Shown: positions 7,684 to 15,076, counted from the stretch's first letter. The stretch is DNA of 17,867 nucleotides from Planctomycetota bacterium (GCA_031270145.1 JAISYD010000217.1:1-17867), one strand, 5' to 3'. Notes: a model not told the origin generated them from the sequence alone. Translations and numbers: made by a program.

Positions 7684-8880
7684 ATGGATCTCGCGGTGTT
7701 TTCCGGAAGTCCTTTCTTCGCCGTGCCTCAGCATGTTGGCGGCCCCGTGGTGGAGCCGGAGGTGCGGGAAGGGTTCCATCGTCTGGCCGACGCGGCCTTC
7801 GGGCGCAACCAATTGACCAATTCCGGCCCGCTCGCCGCCCGGCTGGAGGAGGAGGTGGCGGTCCGGCACCGGGTCGGCGACGCGGTGCTGGTCGCCAACG
7901 CCACCCTGGCCCAGATGCTTTTGTTGCGGGCGCTGGGCCTGACCTCGGGCGAGGCGCTGCTTTCGGCCAACACCTTCGTCTCCACCGCCCATGCCTGCGA
8001 ATGGCTGGGGATGCGGCCGATCTTTTGCGATATCGATCCGGATACGCTTAACCTTTCCCCGGTGGATTGCGAGCGGAAAATCACCGCCGCCGCCAGGGCC
8101 ATCATCCCCACCCATGTCTTTGGCGTCATGGCCGACATGCCGGTGCTGGCGGATATGGCGGCAAGGCGCGGCGTCCGGCTGCTGGCCGACGCCGCCCACG
8201 CCTTCGACTGCGATTTCGGCGGCGTGCCGCCGGGGGGCTTCGGCGCCCCGGAGTTCATCAGTTTCCACGCCACCAAGTATTTCAGTTCGCTCGAGGGCGG
8301 CGTCATCCTGACCGGCGATCCCGCCCTGGCCGACGAACTCCGGATTCTCCGCAACTTCGGCTTCAGTCGCCCATTTGACGCTTGCGGGTGCGGCATCAAC
8401 GCCAAAATGTCGGAAATCTCCGCCGCCTTCGCCCTGGCCTCGCTTCCCTTCCTGGATCGGCGTCGGCGCGGACTTGGGGAAGTCCACGCGGCCTATCGGC
8501 GGGAACTGGCGGATGTGCCGGGCCTGCGTATCCATCCAGTGGATCGGCTGGGGCGGAATAATTACCGCTATTTCGCCTTGTTCGTGGACGAATCGGCCTT
8601 CGGCCTCTCGCGGGACGGCTTGCTGGAGGCTTTGCGACTGGAAAACGTCCTGGCGCGCCATTATTTTTATCCCGGCTGCCACAGGATGGGGTACTACCAG
8701 GATCGCCTTCCCAGGCCGGAACTTCCCGCGACCGATCGGGCGCTGGCGGCCATCATGGCCCTTCCCACCTCGTTCGTCGGCTTGGAGCCGGTTGCGGCGG
8801 CCAAATCGATTGCCGGCTTGATCCAGGCCATCCATGAGCGGGCCGGGGAGGTTGGCCTGGCGCTCCGGAAAACGAAATAA
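7684..8880 (+). CDS. DegT/DnrJ/EryC1-family sugar aminotransferase
   Basis: This encodes 398 residues, normal for this PLP-dependent family, which transaminates keto-sugar nucleotides to amino sugars. Visible landmarks are NQLTNSGPLAARLEEEVA near residues 40-57 (the family's typical N-terminal stretch), LLADAAHAFD with Asp169 (pyridine-nitrogen contact) and His172, SFHATKYFSSLEGG with Lys198 as the expected Schiff-base lysine, and RNFGFS shortly after. The C-terminal part contains YRYFALFVDE and RHYFYPGCH, also common in the family. The ATG follows the glycosyltransferase by 17 bp, with AAAGGCGGGG upstream. A sugar-nucleotide aminotransferase next to a glycosyltransferase suggests that an amino sugar is made or modified for the same glycan. 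No dehydratase or acetyltransferase partner is in the window, so the substrate is unknown. Confidence 0.88.
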   Translation: MDLAVFSGSPFFAVPQHVGGPVVEPEVREGFHRLADAAFGRNQLTNSGPLAARLEEEVAVRHRVGDAVLVANATLAQMLLLRALGLTSGEALLSANTFVSTAHACEWLGMRPIFCDIDPDTLNLSPVDCERKITAAARAIIPTHVFGVMADMPVLADMAARRGVRLLADAAHAFDCDFGGVPPGGFGAPEFISFHATKYFSSLEGGVILTGDPALADELRILRNFGFSRPFDACGCGINAKMSEISAAFALASLPFLDRRRRGLGEVHAAYRRELADVPGLRIHPVDRLGRNNYRYFALFVDESAFGLSRDGLLEALRLENVLARHYFYPGCHRMGYYQDRLPRPELPATDRALAAIMALPTSFVGLEPVAAAKSIAGLIQAIHERAGEVGLALRKTK

Positions 8881-8883
8881 AAA

Positions 8884-8903
8884 CGGCAATTCCCGCCTTG
8901 CCG
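8884..8903 (-). terminator. Hairpin with a minus-strand T-run
   Basis: CGGCAA (8884-8889) and TTGCCG (8898-8903) form a perfect 6-bp stem with an 8-nt loop, three bases after the aminotransferase stop codon. On the minus strand the stem is followed directly by TTTTTATTT, the layout of an intrinsic terminator for leftward transcription. On the + strand no T-run follows. It may be a one-sided terminator or simply a 3' stabilising hairpin for the upstream mRNA. Confidence 0.3.
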
Positions 8904-8919
8904 GGTGTACAGGCGCGTA

Positions 8920-8945
8920 GGGGAGGCGCGCTCCGGCGCGTCCCC
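8920..8945 (+). repeat. GC-rich imperfect hairpin in the gap before panD
   Basis: GGGGA (8920-8924) pairs with TCCCC (8941-8945), and CGCG (8927-8930) pairs with CGCG (8937-8940), with a two-base bulge and a six-base loop. No T-run follows. It could end the glycosylation transcript or be a chance product of high GC content. Confidence 0.25.
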
Positions 8946-9027
8946 CGGTTCGGCTGCAATCCGTTCCGGCGTTTTCCGTCCGCCCCATCCTTGCCGACCG
9001 TTTTCCGATTCGCGGCGTTTCGCATGG

Positions 9028-9055
9028 TTGCAATCCGGACGGCAAAGGCGATAAT
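9028..9055 (+). promoter_or_regulatory. Candidate sigma-70-type promoter for the panD-lgt run
   Basis: TTGCAA (9028-9033) and GATAAT (9050-9055) are separated by 16 bp; they match 4/6 and 5/6 of the consensus hexamers. The predicted start near 9062 gives an untranslated leader of about 60 nt before the panD ATG. It is the best promoter match in the 242-bp gap that separates the aminotransferase from panD, and the long gap itself suggests a transcription break. Confidence 0.4.
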
Positions 9056-9122
9056 GATGTTGCGCGGGCGCGGAGGCGCCGCCTTTCCAACGGGTCGGCC
9101 GGAACCGGCGCGGGAGATGGAA

Positions 9123-9467
9123 ATGTTCGTCACTTTGCTGAAAAGCAAGATCCACCGGGCCGCGATCACCGGCTCCAGCCTTGACTATGCCGGCAGCATA
9201 TCCATTCCGCCAAGCCTAATCCGCTTGGCCGGCCTATGCGAATACGAAAAGGTTTTGGTGGCCAACGTCGCCAACGGCAACCGTTTCGAGACCTATGTGA
9301 TAACCGGGACGGAGGGGGAAATCACGCTGAACGGCGCCGCCGCCAGGCTGGGCCAGGCCGGCGACAAGGTGATCATCATGGCCTGGGTCGGCATGGACGC
9401 GTCCGAGGCGGCCGGCTTCCGTCCCCGCCTGGTCATGGTGGATGAGGGCAACCGGGCGGTGGATTGA
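9123..9467 (+). CDS. panD: Aspartate 1-decarboxylase
   Basis: PanD converts L-aspartate to beta-alanine and CO2 in the cytoplasm, feeding pantothenate and CoA synthesis. The product is 114 residues. It is made as a proenzyme that self-cleaves at Gly-Ser to create a pyruvoyl cofactor; here YAGS puts Gly24-Ser25 at exactly the E. coli position. Lys9, His11, Tyr22, Arg54, Thr57 and Tyr58 also line up, and the NGAAA stretch is present near 70-74. The reading frame is open further upstream, but those codons do not resemble PanD; ATG 9123 has GGGAG at 9112-9116 with 6-nt spacing, so this start is preferred. The C terminus is slightly shorter than in E. coli, which is common. It lies 28 bp before lgt and is probably co-transcribed with it. 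No panB or panC is in the window. Confidence 0.93.
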   Translation: MFVTLLKSKIHRAAITGSSLDYAGSISIPPSLIRLAGLCEYEKVLVANVANGNRFETYVITGTEGEITLNGAAARLGQAGDKVIIMAWVGMDASEAAGFRPRLVMVDEGNRAVD

Positions 9468-9495
9468 TTGTTTCAGCCGGTCCGGAGAAGGAAAA

Positions 9496-10368
9496 ATGCT
9501 AAGAATATTGTATGTGATCCCAATCGGCGGCGGTTTGCCGATTTTCGGCTACGGTTTATTCCTTATGCTGGGTTTCGTCGCCGGGCTGCTCCTGGCCTGC
9601 CGCCGGGGGAAGGCGGCCGGCTTCTCCACCGACGCGGTTCTTGACGTGGGCATCATCTCCACCGTGTCCGGCATTATCGGCGCCAGGGCGGCTTACCTCG
9701 CCCTTGATTACCAGCCAGTGGCTGGCGGATTCCTGGAATGGCTGGCGGTCTGGCAGGGCGGTCTCACCTTCCAGGGCGGACTGCTCCTTTCATGCATCGC
9801 CGTTTACGCCTATCTTAAAGGCAAAAACCTGCCTATCGCCAAAATGATGGACGTTTTTGCGCCTTCCCTGGCGCTTGGCGTGGGGCTTGGACGCCTGGGC
9901 TGCCTCATGAACGGCTGTTGCTGGGGAAAAATCGCCCCGAACGGCTCTTGGTTCTCCATGTATTTTCCCGAGGAAATAGAGCCGATGGCCTCGCAATATT
10001 GGTTTTTCGAGGAAAATCCGGCGGGCTGGGCCGGCCTGATGCGAAGTCTGGGCTTTCCCGCCGATTATGTTCCCACCCTGCCCATCTACGCCACCCAGTT
10101 GATCTCCGCCGTCGGATTGTTCCTTATCGCCGCCGGGTTGTTGTGGGCCGAAAGGCGCTGGCGCAATCGCCGGGACGGCGCGGTGATGATTTGGTTCCTT
10201 TTCGCCTATGGTTTCGGACGCTTCCTCATCGAGTTCTGGCGCGACGACACGCCGCTCCGTTACGGCTTTGGCGTCTTCCCCGGCTTCCGGCTTGGACAAT
10301 GGCTGGCTTTGGCGATGCTGCTGATCGGCCTGATCTGGCGGCTGCGCCTGGCAAGAGGGGATGGGTGA
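9496..10368 (+). CDS. lgt: Prolipoprotein diacylglyceryl transferase (variant)
   Basis: Lgt transfers a diacylglyceryl group from phosphatidylglycerol to the lipobox cysteine of prolipoproteins, in the inner membrane. The product is 290 residues with about seven hydrophobic segments. Landmarks are FGYG (Tyr19, equivalent to E. coli Tyr26), VWQGGLTFQGGL (86-96), GRLG with Arg133 (equivalent to Arg143), and GRFLIEFWR (241-249) with the conserved arginines of the C-terminal signature. Two features are unusual: the position of E. coli His103 is Gln93, and the usual GRxGNFxNGE signature reads GRLGCLMNGCCWGK, with three cysteines (136, 141, 142). The cysteine-rich form occurs in several non-proteobacterial lineages as far as I recall. 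ATG 9496 has GGAGAAGG (9484-9491) just upstream; an earlier ATG at 9442 would overlap panD and add a non-family leader. Confidence 0.88.
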   Translation: MLRILYVIPIGGGLPIFGYGLFLMLGFVAGLLLACRRGKAAGFSTDAVLDVGIISTVSGIIGARAAYLALDYQPVAGGFLEWLAVWQGGLTFQGGLLLSCIAVYAYLKGKNLPIAKMMDVFAPSLALGVGLGRLGCLMNGCCWGKIAPNGSWFSMYFPEEIEPMASQYWFFEENPAGWAGLMRSLGFPADYVPTLPIYATQLISAVGLFLIAAGLLWAERRWRNRRDGAVMIWFLFAYGFGRFLIEFWRDDTPLRYGFGVFPGFRLGQWLALAMLLIGLIWRLRLARGDG

Positions 10369-10370
10369 GG

Positions 10371-11735
10371 ATGCCCCGGGGAAAACCGGCGGCCGCCGCC
10401 GCGAAACCGGTGGACTGGAAGACCAACCTGGCCGCCATCTGGCTGTCGCAGTTCCTTTCGCTCACCGCCTTTAGCTTCGCCTTGCCCTTTTTCCCGCTTT
10501 ACATCAAGGAAAAAGGCATCGTGCCGGCTGGCGACGCCCAGTTCTGGTCGGCCGTTTTTTTCGCCTCCGCCCCGATCAGCCTGATGATCATGTCGCCCAT
10601 CTGGGGCGTGCTGGGCGACAAATACGGCCGGAAGATGATGCTGGTCAGGGCTAACCTGGGCGGCGGCTTCGCCCTTTATCTGATGGGCCTGGTCGACAAT
10701 ATCGAGGCGTTGCTGGTGCTGCGGCTGTTCCAGGGCGCCTTCACCGGCACCACCCCGGCGGCCCAGACCCTGGTGGCCACCAACACCCCGGATCGGAACC
10801 AGGGCTTCGCCATGGGGCTGCTGATGGCGGGAGTGAGCGCCGGCAACTCGGCCGGCCTGTATTTCGGCGGCATCTGCGCCCAGTACTATGGCCCGGTGTT
10901 CAGTTTCAAGATATCGGGCGTACTTCTTTTCCTCTCCACCTTCCTGGTGGTTTTCGCGGTGCGGGAAAAATTCGTCCCGCCGATCCGCCTGCCCGGCGCT
11001 TTGAGCAAGAGCGCCCGCATCCGCCGCCGCCGGGAAAGCGTAAACAACTTCCTGGCCGGCCTCCCCGTCCTGCTGATTATCGGGTTCGGCGCCTATGTCC
11101 AGACTTTCGATCCCCCCTTCCTCTCCCTGTTCATCGATTCGCTGTTCCGCCAGGGGGCCGAGGCCCGGGCCATGACCGACGCGGCCATCACCAGCGAGGT
11201 TTACGGCATAACCGGCAAGCTCAGCCTCCTTTCAACCGTCGGGGCCATGATCGGCTCCATCCTCGCCGGGGTGGTTATGGATCGGCGGATGCCGATTTGG
11301 ACCTGGGGCGCCGTGGCGGCGCTGTCCGGCGCGGGCGGGCTTTGGATATTCGCTTCCCCGTCGCTGTTGAGCGTGGCGCTGGGCCGGGGGTTGTACCAAT
11401 TGTTCCTGAGCTCCCTGGCGTCCTCCCTGATCGTGATCCTAAGCCGCCTGACCCCCAGCCCCAAGCGCGGAGCCGCCTTGGGCTGGTCGGTGACCGTCAG
11501 ATCGGTGGGCTGGATATTCGCGCCCGTTTCCGGGGCGATTTGCGGCCAGTATTTGGGCTGGCGGGAGTCCTACGGGATAATCGCCCTGCTTTGCCTGCTG
11601 CAAACGCCCATGTTTCTCTACCTGACCAGGCGTTACGCCTCCGTCTTTCATCCGGAGGAGGATGATCCCCCGTCCCTTGACTCCATAGGCGAAAGCTGCA
11701 TCAATTCGCCTTCCGGCCATGGCAAGCCGGTTTGA
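10371..11735 (+). CDS. Major facilitator superfamily transporter
   Basis: This encodes 454 residues with about 12 hydrophobic segments in two halves, separated by a basic loop (about residues 200-225, rich in Arg). GVLGDKYGRKMM (79-90) between helices 2 and 3 is the classic MFS motif A. LRLFQGAFTGTTPAAQTLVA (117-136) matches motif B and the helix 4/5 region of drug:H+ antiporters of the MdtG/Bmr/TetA type. Export of a small molecule is likely but the substrate is unknown. The start is two bases after the lgt stop; GTG at 10365, overlapping that stop and better placed after AGAGGGG (10354-10360), is an equally possible start adding two residues. Coupling to lgt translation is probable. An acidic tail (HPEEDDPPSLDS) ends the protein. 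Confidence 0.85.
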   Translation: MPRGKPAAAAAKPVDWKTNLAAIWLSQFLSLTAFSFALPFFPLYIKEKGIVPAGDAQFWSAVFFASAPISLMIMSPIWGVLGDKYGRKMMLVRANLGGGFALYLMGLVDNIEALLVLRLFQGAFTGTTPAAQTLVATNTPDRNQGFAMGLLMAGVSAGNSAGLYFGGICAQYYGPVFSFKISGVLLFLSTFLVVFAVREKFVPPIRLPGALSKSARIRRRRESVNNFLAGLPVLLIIGFGAYVQTFDPPFLSLFIDSLFRQGAEARAMTDAAITSEVYGITGKLSLLSTVGAMIGSILAGVVMDRRMPIWTWGAVAALSGAGGLWIFASPSLLSVALGRGLYQLFLSSLASSLIVILSRLTPSPKRGAALGWSVTVRSVGWIFAPVSGAICGQYLGWRESYGIIALLCLLQTPMFLYLTRRYASVFHPEEDDPPSLDSIGESCINSPSGHGKPV

Positions 11736-11765
11736 GCTGACGCGCCCGGAGGTCCGCAGACATCC

Positions 11766-12728
11766 ATGCATATCGATTTATCGGTGACGGGCCATGCGGT
11801 GGAAAGCGTGCTGACTTTCTTCCTGATCGGCCTGATCGGCTATGTTCTGGCCGGCCGCGGCTGGTTCACGGCCGATGCCAGGGAGATGCTTTCCAAGCTG
11901 GTCACTCTGGTGGCCCTGCCGCTCTACCTCATCCACAACATAAATTCTTCCATGACGAAAAGTGAATTGGCGCAATTGGCCTATGGCGTCGTCCCTCCCT
12001 TCATCTCGATTCTTTTCATGCTCTGCCTGGGCCTGGCGGCGGCCCGGTTCTTCGGGGTTCCCAGGCTTCGGCGCGGCATCTTTTGCGATGGCATCGTCTT
12101 TTCCAACACCATGTACATCGGGCTCCCGATCAACCTGGCCCTCTTCGGCGAAAAAGCCGTTCCCCTGGTCCTGCTCTACTATTTCGCCAATACCCTGTTC
12201 TTCTGGAGCGTCGGCAACTACCTCATGGCCGCCGACGGCGACAATTCCGGACAGCCGATCCTCAGCCTTGACACCCTCAAGAAAATATTGACCCCCTCCA
12301 TGCTGGGATTCATCATCGGCCTCGTCCTGTTGCTGCTGGACGTGAGGCTGCCGGCGTTTCTCGACAACACCGCCAGGTACATGGGCAACATCACCACCCC
12401 CCTGGTGATGCTTTCCATCGGCATCACCATCCAGCGCATCGGTTTTTCCGGCATCCGCTTCGACCGGGACATGCTCCTGATGTTTTTCGGCCGGTTCGTG
12501 GCCAGTCCGGCCTCGATCATCCTGGTCGCCGGTTTCTTTTCCCTGCCGGAAATGATGCACAAGGTGTTTATCATCCAGGCGGCGTTGCCGATGATGTCCA
12601 CCCTGCCGATTCTCGCCATTTTTCACAACATCGACGGCGAATACGCCACCGTGGCGGTAAGCGCCTCCACCCTGGCCGGGCTGGTCACCATACCCCTCTC
12701 CGCGCTGGTGGCCAATCTCGTGGTCTGA
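11766..12728 (+). CDS. AEC-family transporter
   Basis: This encodes 320 residues with about ten hydrophobic helices and short loops. Length and pattern match the auxin-efflux-carrier (AEC, PIN-like) family, whose bacterial members include malonate, malate and other organic-acid carriers of the inner membrane. Family-like signs are IFCDGIVFSNTMYIGLPINL (104-123), with the Asn-containing crossover region in the first half, and NITTPLVMLSIGITI in the second half with its conserved Thr-Pro. The substrate cannot be inferred. GGAGGT at 11748-11753 lies 12 nt from the ATG, slightly far but the best site. It sits 30 bp after the MFS gene and 37 bp before rimO, so it is probably in the same transcript. 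Confidence 0.85.
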   Translation: MHIDLSVTGHAVESVLTFFLIGLIGYVLAGRGWFTADAREMLSKLVTLVALPLYLIHNINSSMTKSELAQLAYGVVPPFISILFMLCLGLAAARFFGVPRLRRGIFCDGIVFSNTMYIGLPINLALFGEKAVPLVLLYYFANTLFFWSVGNYLMAADGDNSGQPILSLDTLKKILTPSMLGFIIGLVLLLLDVRLPAFLDNTARYMGNITTPLVMLSIGITIQRIGFSGIRFDRDMLLMFFGRFVASPASIILVAGFFSLPEMMHKVFIIQAALPMMSTLPILAIFHNIDGEYATVAVSASTLAGLVTIPLSALVANLVV

Positions 12729-12765
12729 CGCTTCGGCGCGGAAACCGCGAAGGGACGGTGCGAGC

Positions 12766-14118
12766 GTGCCTAACATCCTCATGGCGAGCCTGGGTTGCGC
12801 CAAAAACCTGGTGGACGCCGAAATCATGCTTGGCGAGACGTTGGGCGGGGAATTTCGCCTGGCCGTGGATCCCCGCGACGCCGACGTGATCGTCGTCAAC
12901 ACCTGCGGCTTCATCGAAGAGGCCAGGGACGAGGCCAGGGAGGCGATCCGCGGCTACTTGGAAATCAAGAGGCAATCAGGCGGCCGCGTCCGGGTCGCGG
13001 CCGCCGGCTGCTGGGCCGAACGGGATCCGGCCGGGGTGCTGGCCGAATTCCCCGATCTGGACGCGGTGTGGGGCTTGGCCGCGCCGTCGTCCCTGCGGGA
13101 GGCGATCCGGCGGCTGGCGGCCGGCCCGGACGGCATTTCCGGCGTCGGCGGACGTGCGGCGCCTAGGGAAGGGGAGCGGCTCATTTCCACCCCCGCCTCC
13201 TTCGCTTACCTGCGCCTCTCCGATGGTTGCGACAACCGCTGCTCCTACTGCGCCATCCCGCTCATCCGGGGCGGCCTTGCCAGCCGCCAACCCGGGGCCA
13301 TCCTGGATGAGGCGAAAAAGCTGGCGGACGGCGGCGTCCGGGAGTTGATTGCCATCGGCCAGGACACCACCGCCTACGGCCGCGATCTTGGCCGGCCGGG
13401 CGTCGATCTGTCCGCTCTGCTGGAGCGGCTCCTGGCGGCGGTGGACGTACCCCGCGTCCGCCTGCTTTACGCCCATCCGGCCCATTTGGATGGCCGGACG
13501 ATGGACCTGCTCCTGGCCGAGCCGCGTTTGTGCGGCTACCTGGATCTTCCCATCCAGCACATATCGGACCGGGTCCTTGGCCGCATGGGGCGGGGCTACG
13601 GCAAGGATCGGGTGCTGGAGATACTGGAACGCTTCGCCGGCGGCGGCATGGTCGTCAGGACCACCCTGTTGCTGGGGTTCCCGGGCGAAAGCGAGGCGGA
13701 TTTCCTGGAAGCGCTGGAATTGGTCGGAACGGGCCGCTTCCGGCATCTTGGCGCTTTCGCCTATTCTCCGGAGCGTGGCACCCCGGCTTTCGGCCTGGCT
13801 GGCGCGGTTCCGCCGGAGGAGGCGGCGCGGCGCCGCGACGCCGTCCTGCTGGCCCAGCGCCGGGTCGCCTTTGACTGGCTTGATTCCCGGATCGGGAAAA
13901 GGGAGGAGGTGTTGATCGATTCGGCCGGCGGGGAGGGCCGGTTGATCGGACGGAGCGTCCGCGAGGCTCCGGACGCCGATGGTTCGATTCATCTGCGCGG
14001 CTTTTTCGCCGCCCCCGGAGATATTGTAACCGCTTGCATAAAATTTCGGGAAGGCTATGATTTGCTGGCTGAACCCGGCGGCGGGGGAAAGGGGAGGCGC
14101 AGAGGCGGGAGGGCGTGA
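12766..14118 (+). CDS. rimO: Ribosomal protein S12 methylthiotransferase
   Basis: RimO is a radical-SAM enzyme that adds a methylthio group to a conserved aspartate of ribosomal protein S12. The product is 450 residues, as expected. The N-terminal domain holds the three cysteines of the auxiliary [4Fe-4S] cluster: Cys11 in SLGCAKNLVDAE (a RimO rather than MiaB signature), Cys47 in NTCGFIEEA and Cys82 in AAGCWAE. The radical-SAM cluster motif is CDNRCSYCAIP, with Cys155, Cys159 and Cys162. IGQDTTAYGRDL and LYAHPAHL follow, then a TRAM-like domain at about 370-435. The GTG start at 12766 is supported by AGGGA (12751-12755) and puts the first cysteine motif at the normal distance. A short Gly/Arg-rich tail (GGGGKGRRRGGRA) is added at the C terminus. 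Confidence 0.95.
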   Translation: MPNILMASLGCAKNLVDAEIMLGETLGGEFRLAVDPRDADVIVVNTCGFIEEARDEAREAIRGYLEIKRQSGGRVRVAAAGCWAERDPAGVLAEFPDLDAVWGLAAPSSLREAIRRLAAGPDGISGVGGRAAPREGERLISTPASFAYLRLSDGCDNRCSYCAIPLIRGGLASRQPGAILDEAKKLADGGVRELIAIGQDTTAYGRDLGRPGVDLSALLERLLAAVDVPRVRLLYAHPAHLDGRTMDLLLAEPRLCGYLDLPIQHISDRVLGRMGRGYGKDRVLEILERFAGGGMVVRTTLLLGFPGESEADFLEALELVGTGRFRHLGAFAYSPERGTPAFGLAGAVPPEEAARRRDAVLLAQRRVAFDWLDSRIGKREEVLIDSAGGEGRLIGRSVREAPDADGSIHLRGFFAAPGDIVTACIKFREGYDLLAEPGGGGKGRRRGGRA

Positions 14119-14187
14119 TCCGGGCGCGGCTCCAGACCGCTCCGCCAAGCCTGGATTCGCGGCTGGAGCGGGGGAGGGAACGGCGTT

Positions 14188-14547
14188 ATGTCTGATTTCA
14201 GCCTGAGCAACGCCGCCCTGCCCGGAAATGCCGTTGTCTCGCGGTTGACCGGCAATATGGAGTTGGGGGATTTGAACCGGCTCGACGATGAATTCGACAA
14301 GTTGCTCCAGGCCGGGGTTGACGGCCTGATCATCGACGCCTCCGGCCTCGATGGCCTGACCAGCGCGGGGCTGGGGGCCATCGTCAACATGGCGCGGATC
14401 CTGCGGGAGCGGAAGGGGAAATTCATTTTCGCCGCCGCCAAGCCGGATATCCTCGGATTGATCGAAATGTTTGGATTGCATGACAGGCTGAACCTGTGCG
14501 AGAGCCTGGACAAGGCGAAAATGGAATTGGCGTCCGGCCGCGGCTAG
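14188..14547 (+). CDS. STAS-domain protein (anti-sigma factor antagonist-like)
   Basis: This encodes 119 residues consisting of one STAS domain, the fold of SpoIIAA/RsbV-type antagonists that bind and inhibit an anti-sigma kinase when unphosphorylated. LIIDASGLDGLTSAGLGAIV (47-66) contains the usual phosphorylation site, here Ser59 in DGLTSAGLG. The C-terminal helix region ILGLIEMFGLHDRL also fits. GGGAGGGAA lies just upstream of the ATG. No RsbW/SpoIIAB-like kinase, PP2C phosphatase or sigma factor is in the window, so its partner must be elsewhere. It lies 69 bp after rimO, and the gap contains only weak GC-rich symmetry (CCGCTCC 14137-14143, GGAGCGG 14165-14171). Confidence 0.88.
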   Translation: MSDFSLSNAALPGNAVVSRLTGNMELGDLNRLDDEFDKLLQAGVDGLIIDASGLDGLTSAGLGAIVNMARILRERKGKFIFAAAKPDILGLIEMFGLHDRLNLCESLDKAKMELASGRG

Positions 14548-14612
14548 CGGGGACGGCGGACGTCCCCCGCCAGGGCGCGGGCGACGCTGCGGGGATGTAA
14601 CAACGCCCTGGC
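14547..14612 (+). promoter_or_regulatory. Two adjacent strong hairpins between STAS and thioesterase genes
   Basis: The first stem pairs GCGGGGACG (14547-14555, starting in the STAS stop codon) with CGTCCCCCGC (14561-14570), with one bulged C and a five-base loop. The second is a perfect 9-bp inverted repeat: GCCAGGGCG (14569-14577) and CGCCCTGGC (14604-14612), with a 26-nt spacer, ending four bases before the GGAG ribosome binding site (14616-14619). The two share two bases at 14569-14570. Neither has a T-run. They may set differential expression within the operon or, for the second repeat, be a protein-binding site. Confidence 0.4.
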
Positions 14613-14629
14613 ATTGGAGAAAGCAGCGC

Positions 14630-15076
14630 ATGTGGACAAAATTCGTCACTCCCCGCTTCGGGGACATCGATGGGATCAGGCACATCAACAACTGCATGTT
14701 GCCGATCTGGTTCGAAACCGCGCGGGAGCCTTTTTTTCGGCTTTTCCATCCCAATCTCGACCTTAACGACGAATGGCGGCTCATCATGGCCAAGATCACG
14801 GTCGAATTCATGAGCCAGATGCGGCTGGGGGCGGACATTGAAATCCGCACCTTCATCAAAAAAATCGGCCGTTCCTCCATGACCCTCTACCAGGAGGCTT
14901 GGCAGGGCGGCGTGCTGGGCGCCAAAGGCGAGGCGGTGGTGGTGCATTATGATTTCAGGGAAAGGAAGTCGTTGCCCATTCCGGAGGCCATCCGGATCGA
15001 ATTGGAAAGGCACCCGATCAATGAATCGGGCCAAAGCGGCAAAAGCGGGTCGGTACGGTTTTCCGCCGGCAAGTGA
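14630..15076 (+). CDS. Hotdog-fold acyl-CoA thioesterase (4HBT-like)
   Basis: This encodes 148 residues. RFGDIDGIRHINN (9-21) corresponds to the 4HBT/YbgC/FatB-type 'DxDxxGHVNN' signature: Asp14 is in the catalytic position and His18-Ile-Asn-Asn matches the end. The residue before His is Arg17 instead of the usual Gly. The following helix (MLPIWFETAREPFF) and the strands with AKITVEFMSQMRLGADIEIRT fit a single hotdog domain, normally a dimer or tetramer that hydrolyses acyl-CoA thioesters in the cytoplasm. The last 15 residues (SGQSGKSGSVRFSAGK) look disordered. GGAG lies ten bases before the ATG. The next gene, 40 bp downstream, is an acyl-CoA ligase, so the pair probably acts on the same acyl or aryl acid; direction and chain length are unknown. 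Confidence 0.85.
   Translation: MWTKFVTPRFGDIDGIRHINNCMLPIWFETAREPFFRLFHPNLDLNDEWRLIMAKITVEFMSQMRLGADIEIRTFIKKIGRSSMTLYQEAWQGGVLGAKGEAVVVHYDFRERKSLPIPEAIRIELERHPINESGQSGKSGSVRFSAGK

Noticed and set aside
8898..9122. Upstream extension of the panD frame by 75 codons
   Set aside because: The added residues are Arg/Pro/Phe-rich and unlike PanD. The internal ATG 9123 places the Gly24-Ser25 cleavage site and other residues at the exact family positions and has a good RBS.
12976..14880. Minus-strand frame of about 630 codons across rimO, STAS and thioesterase
   Set aside because: It spans three well-supported + strand genes and their gaps and resembles no family; it is a GC-driven shadow.
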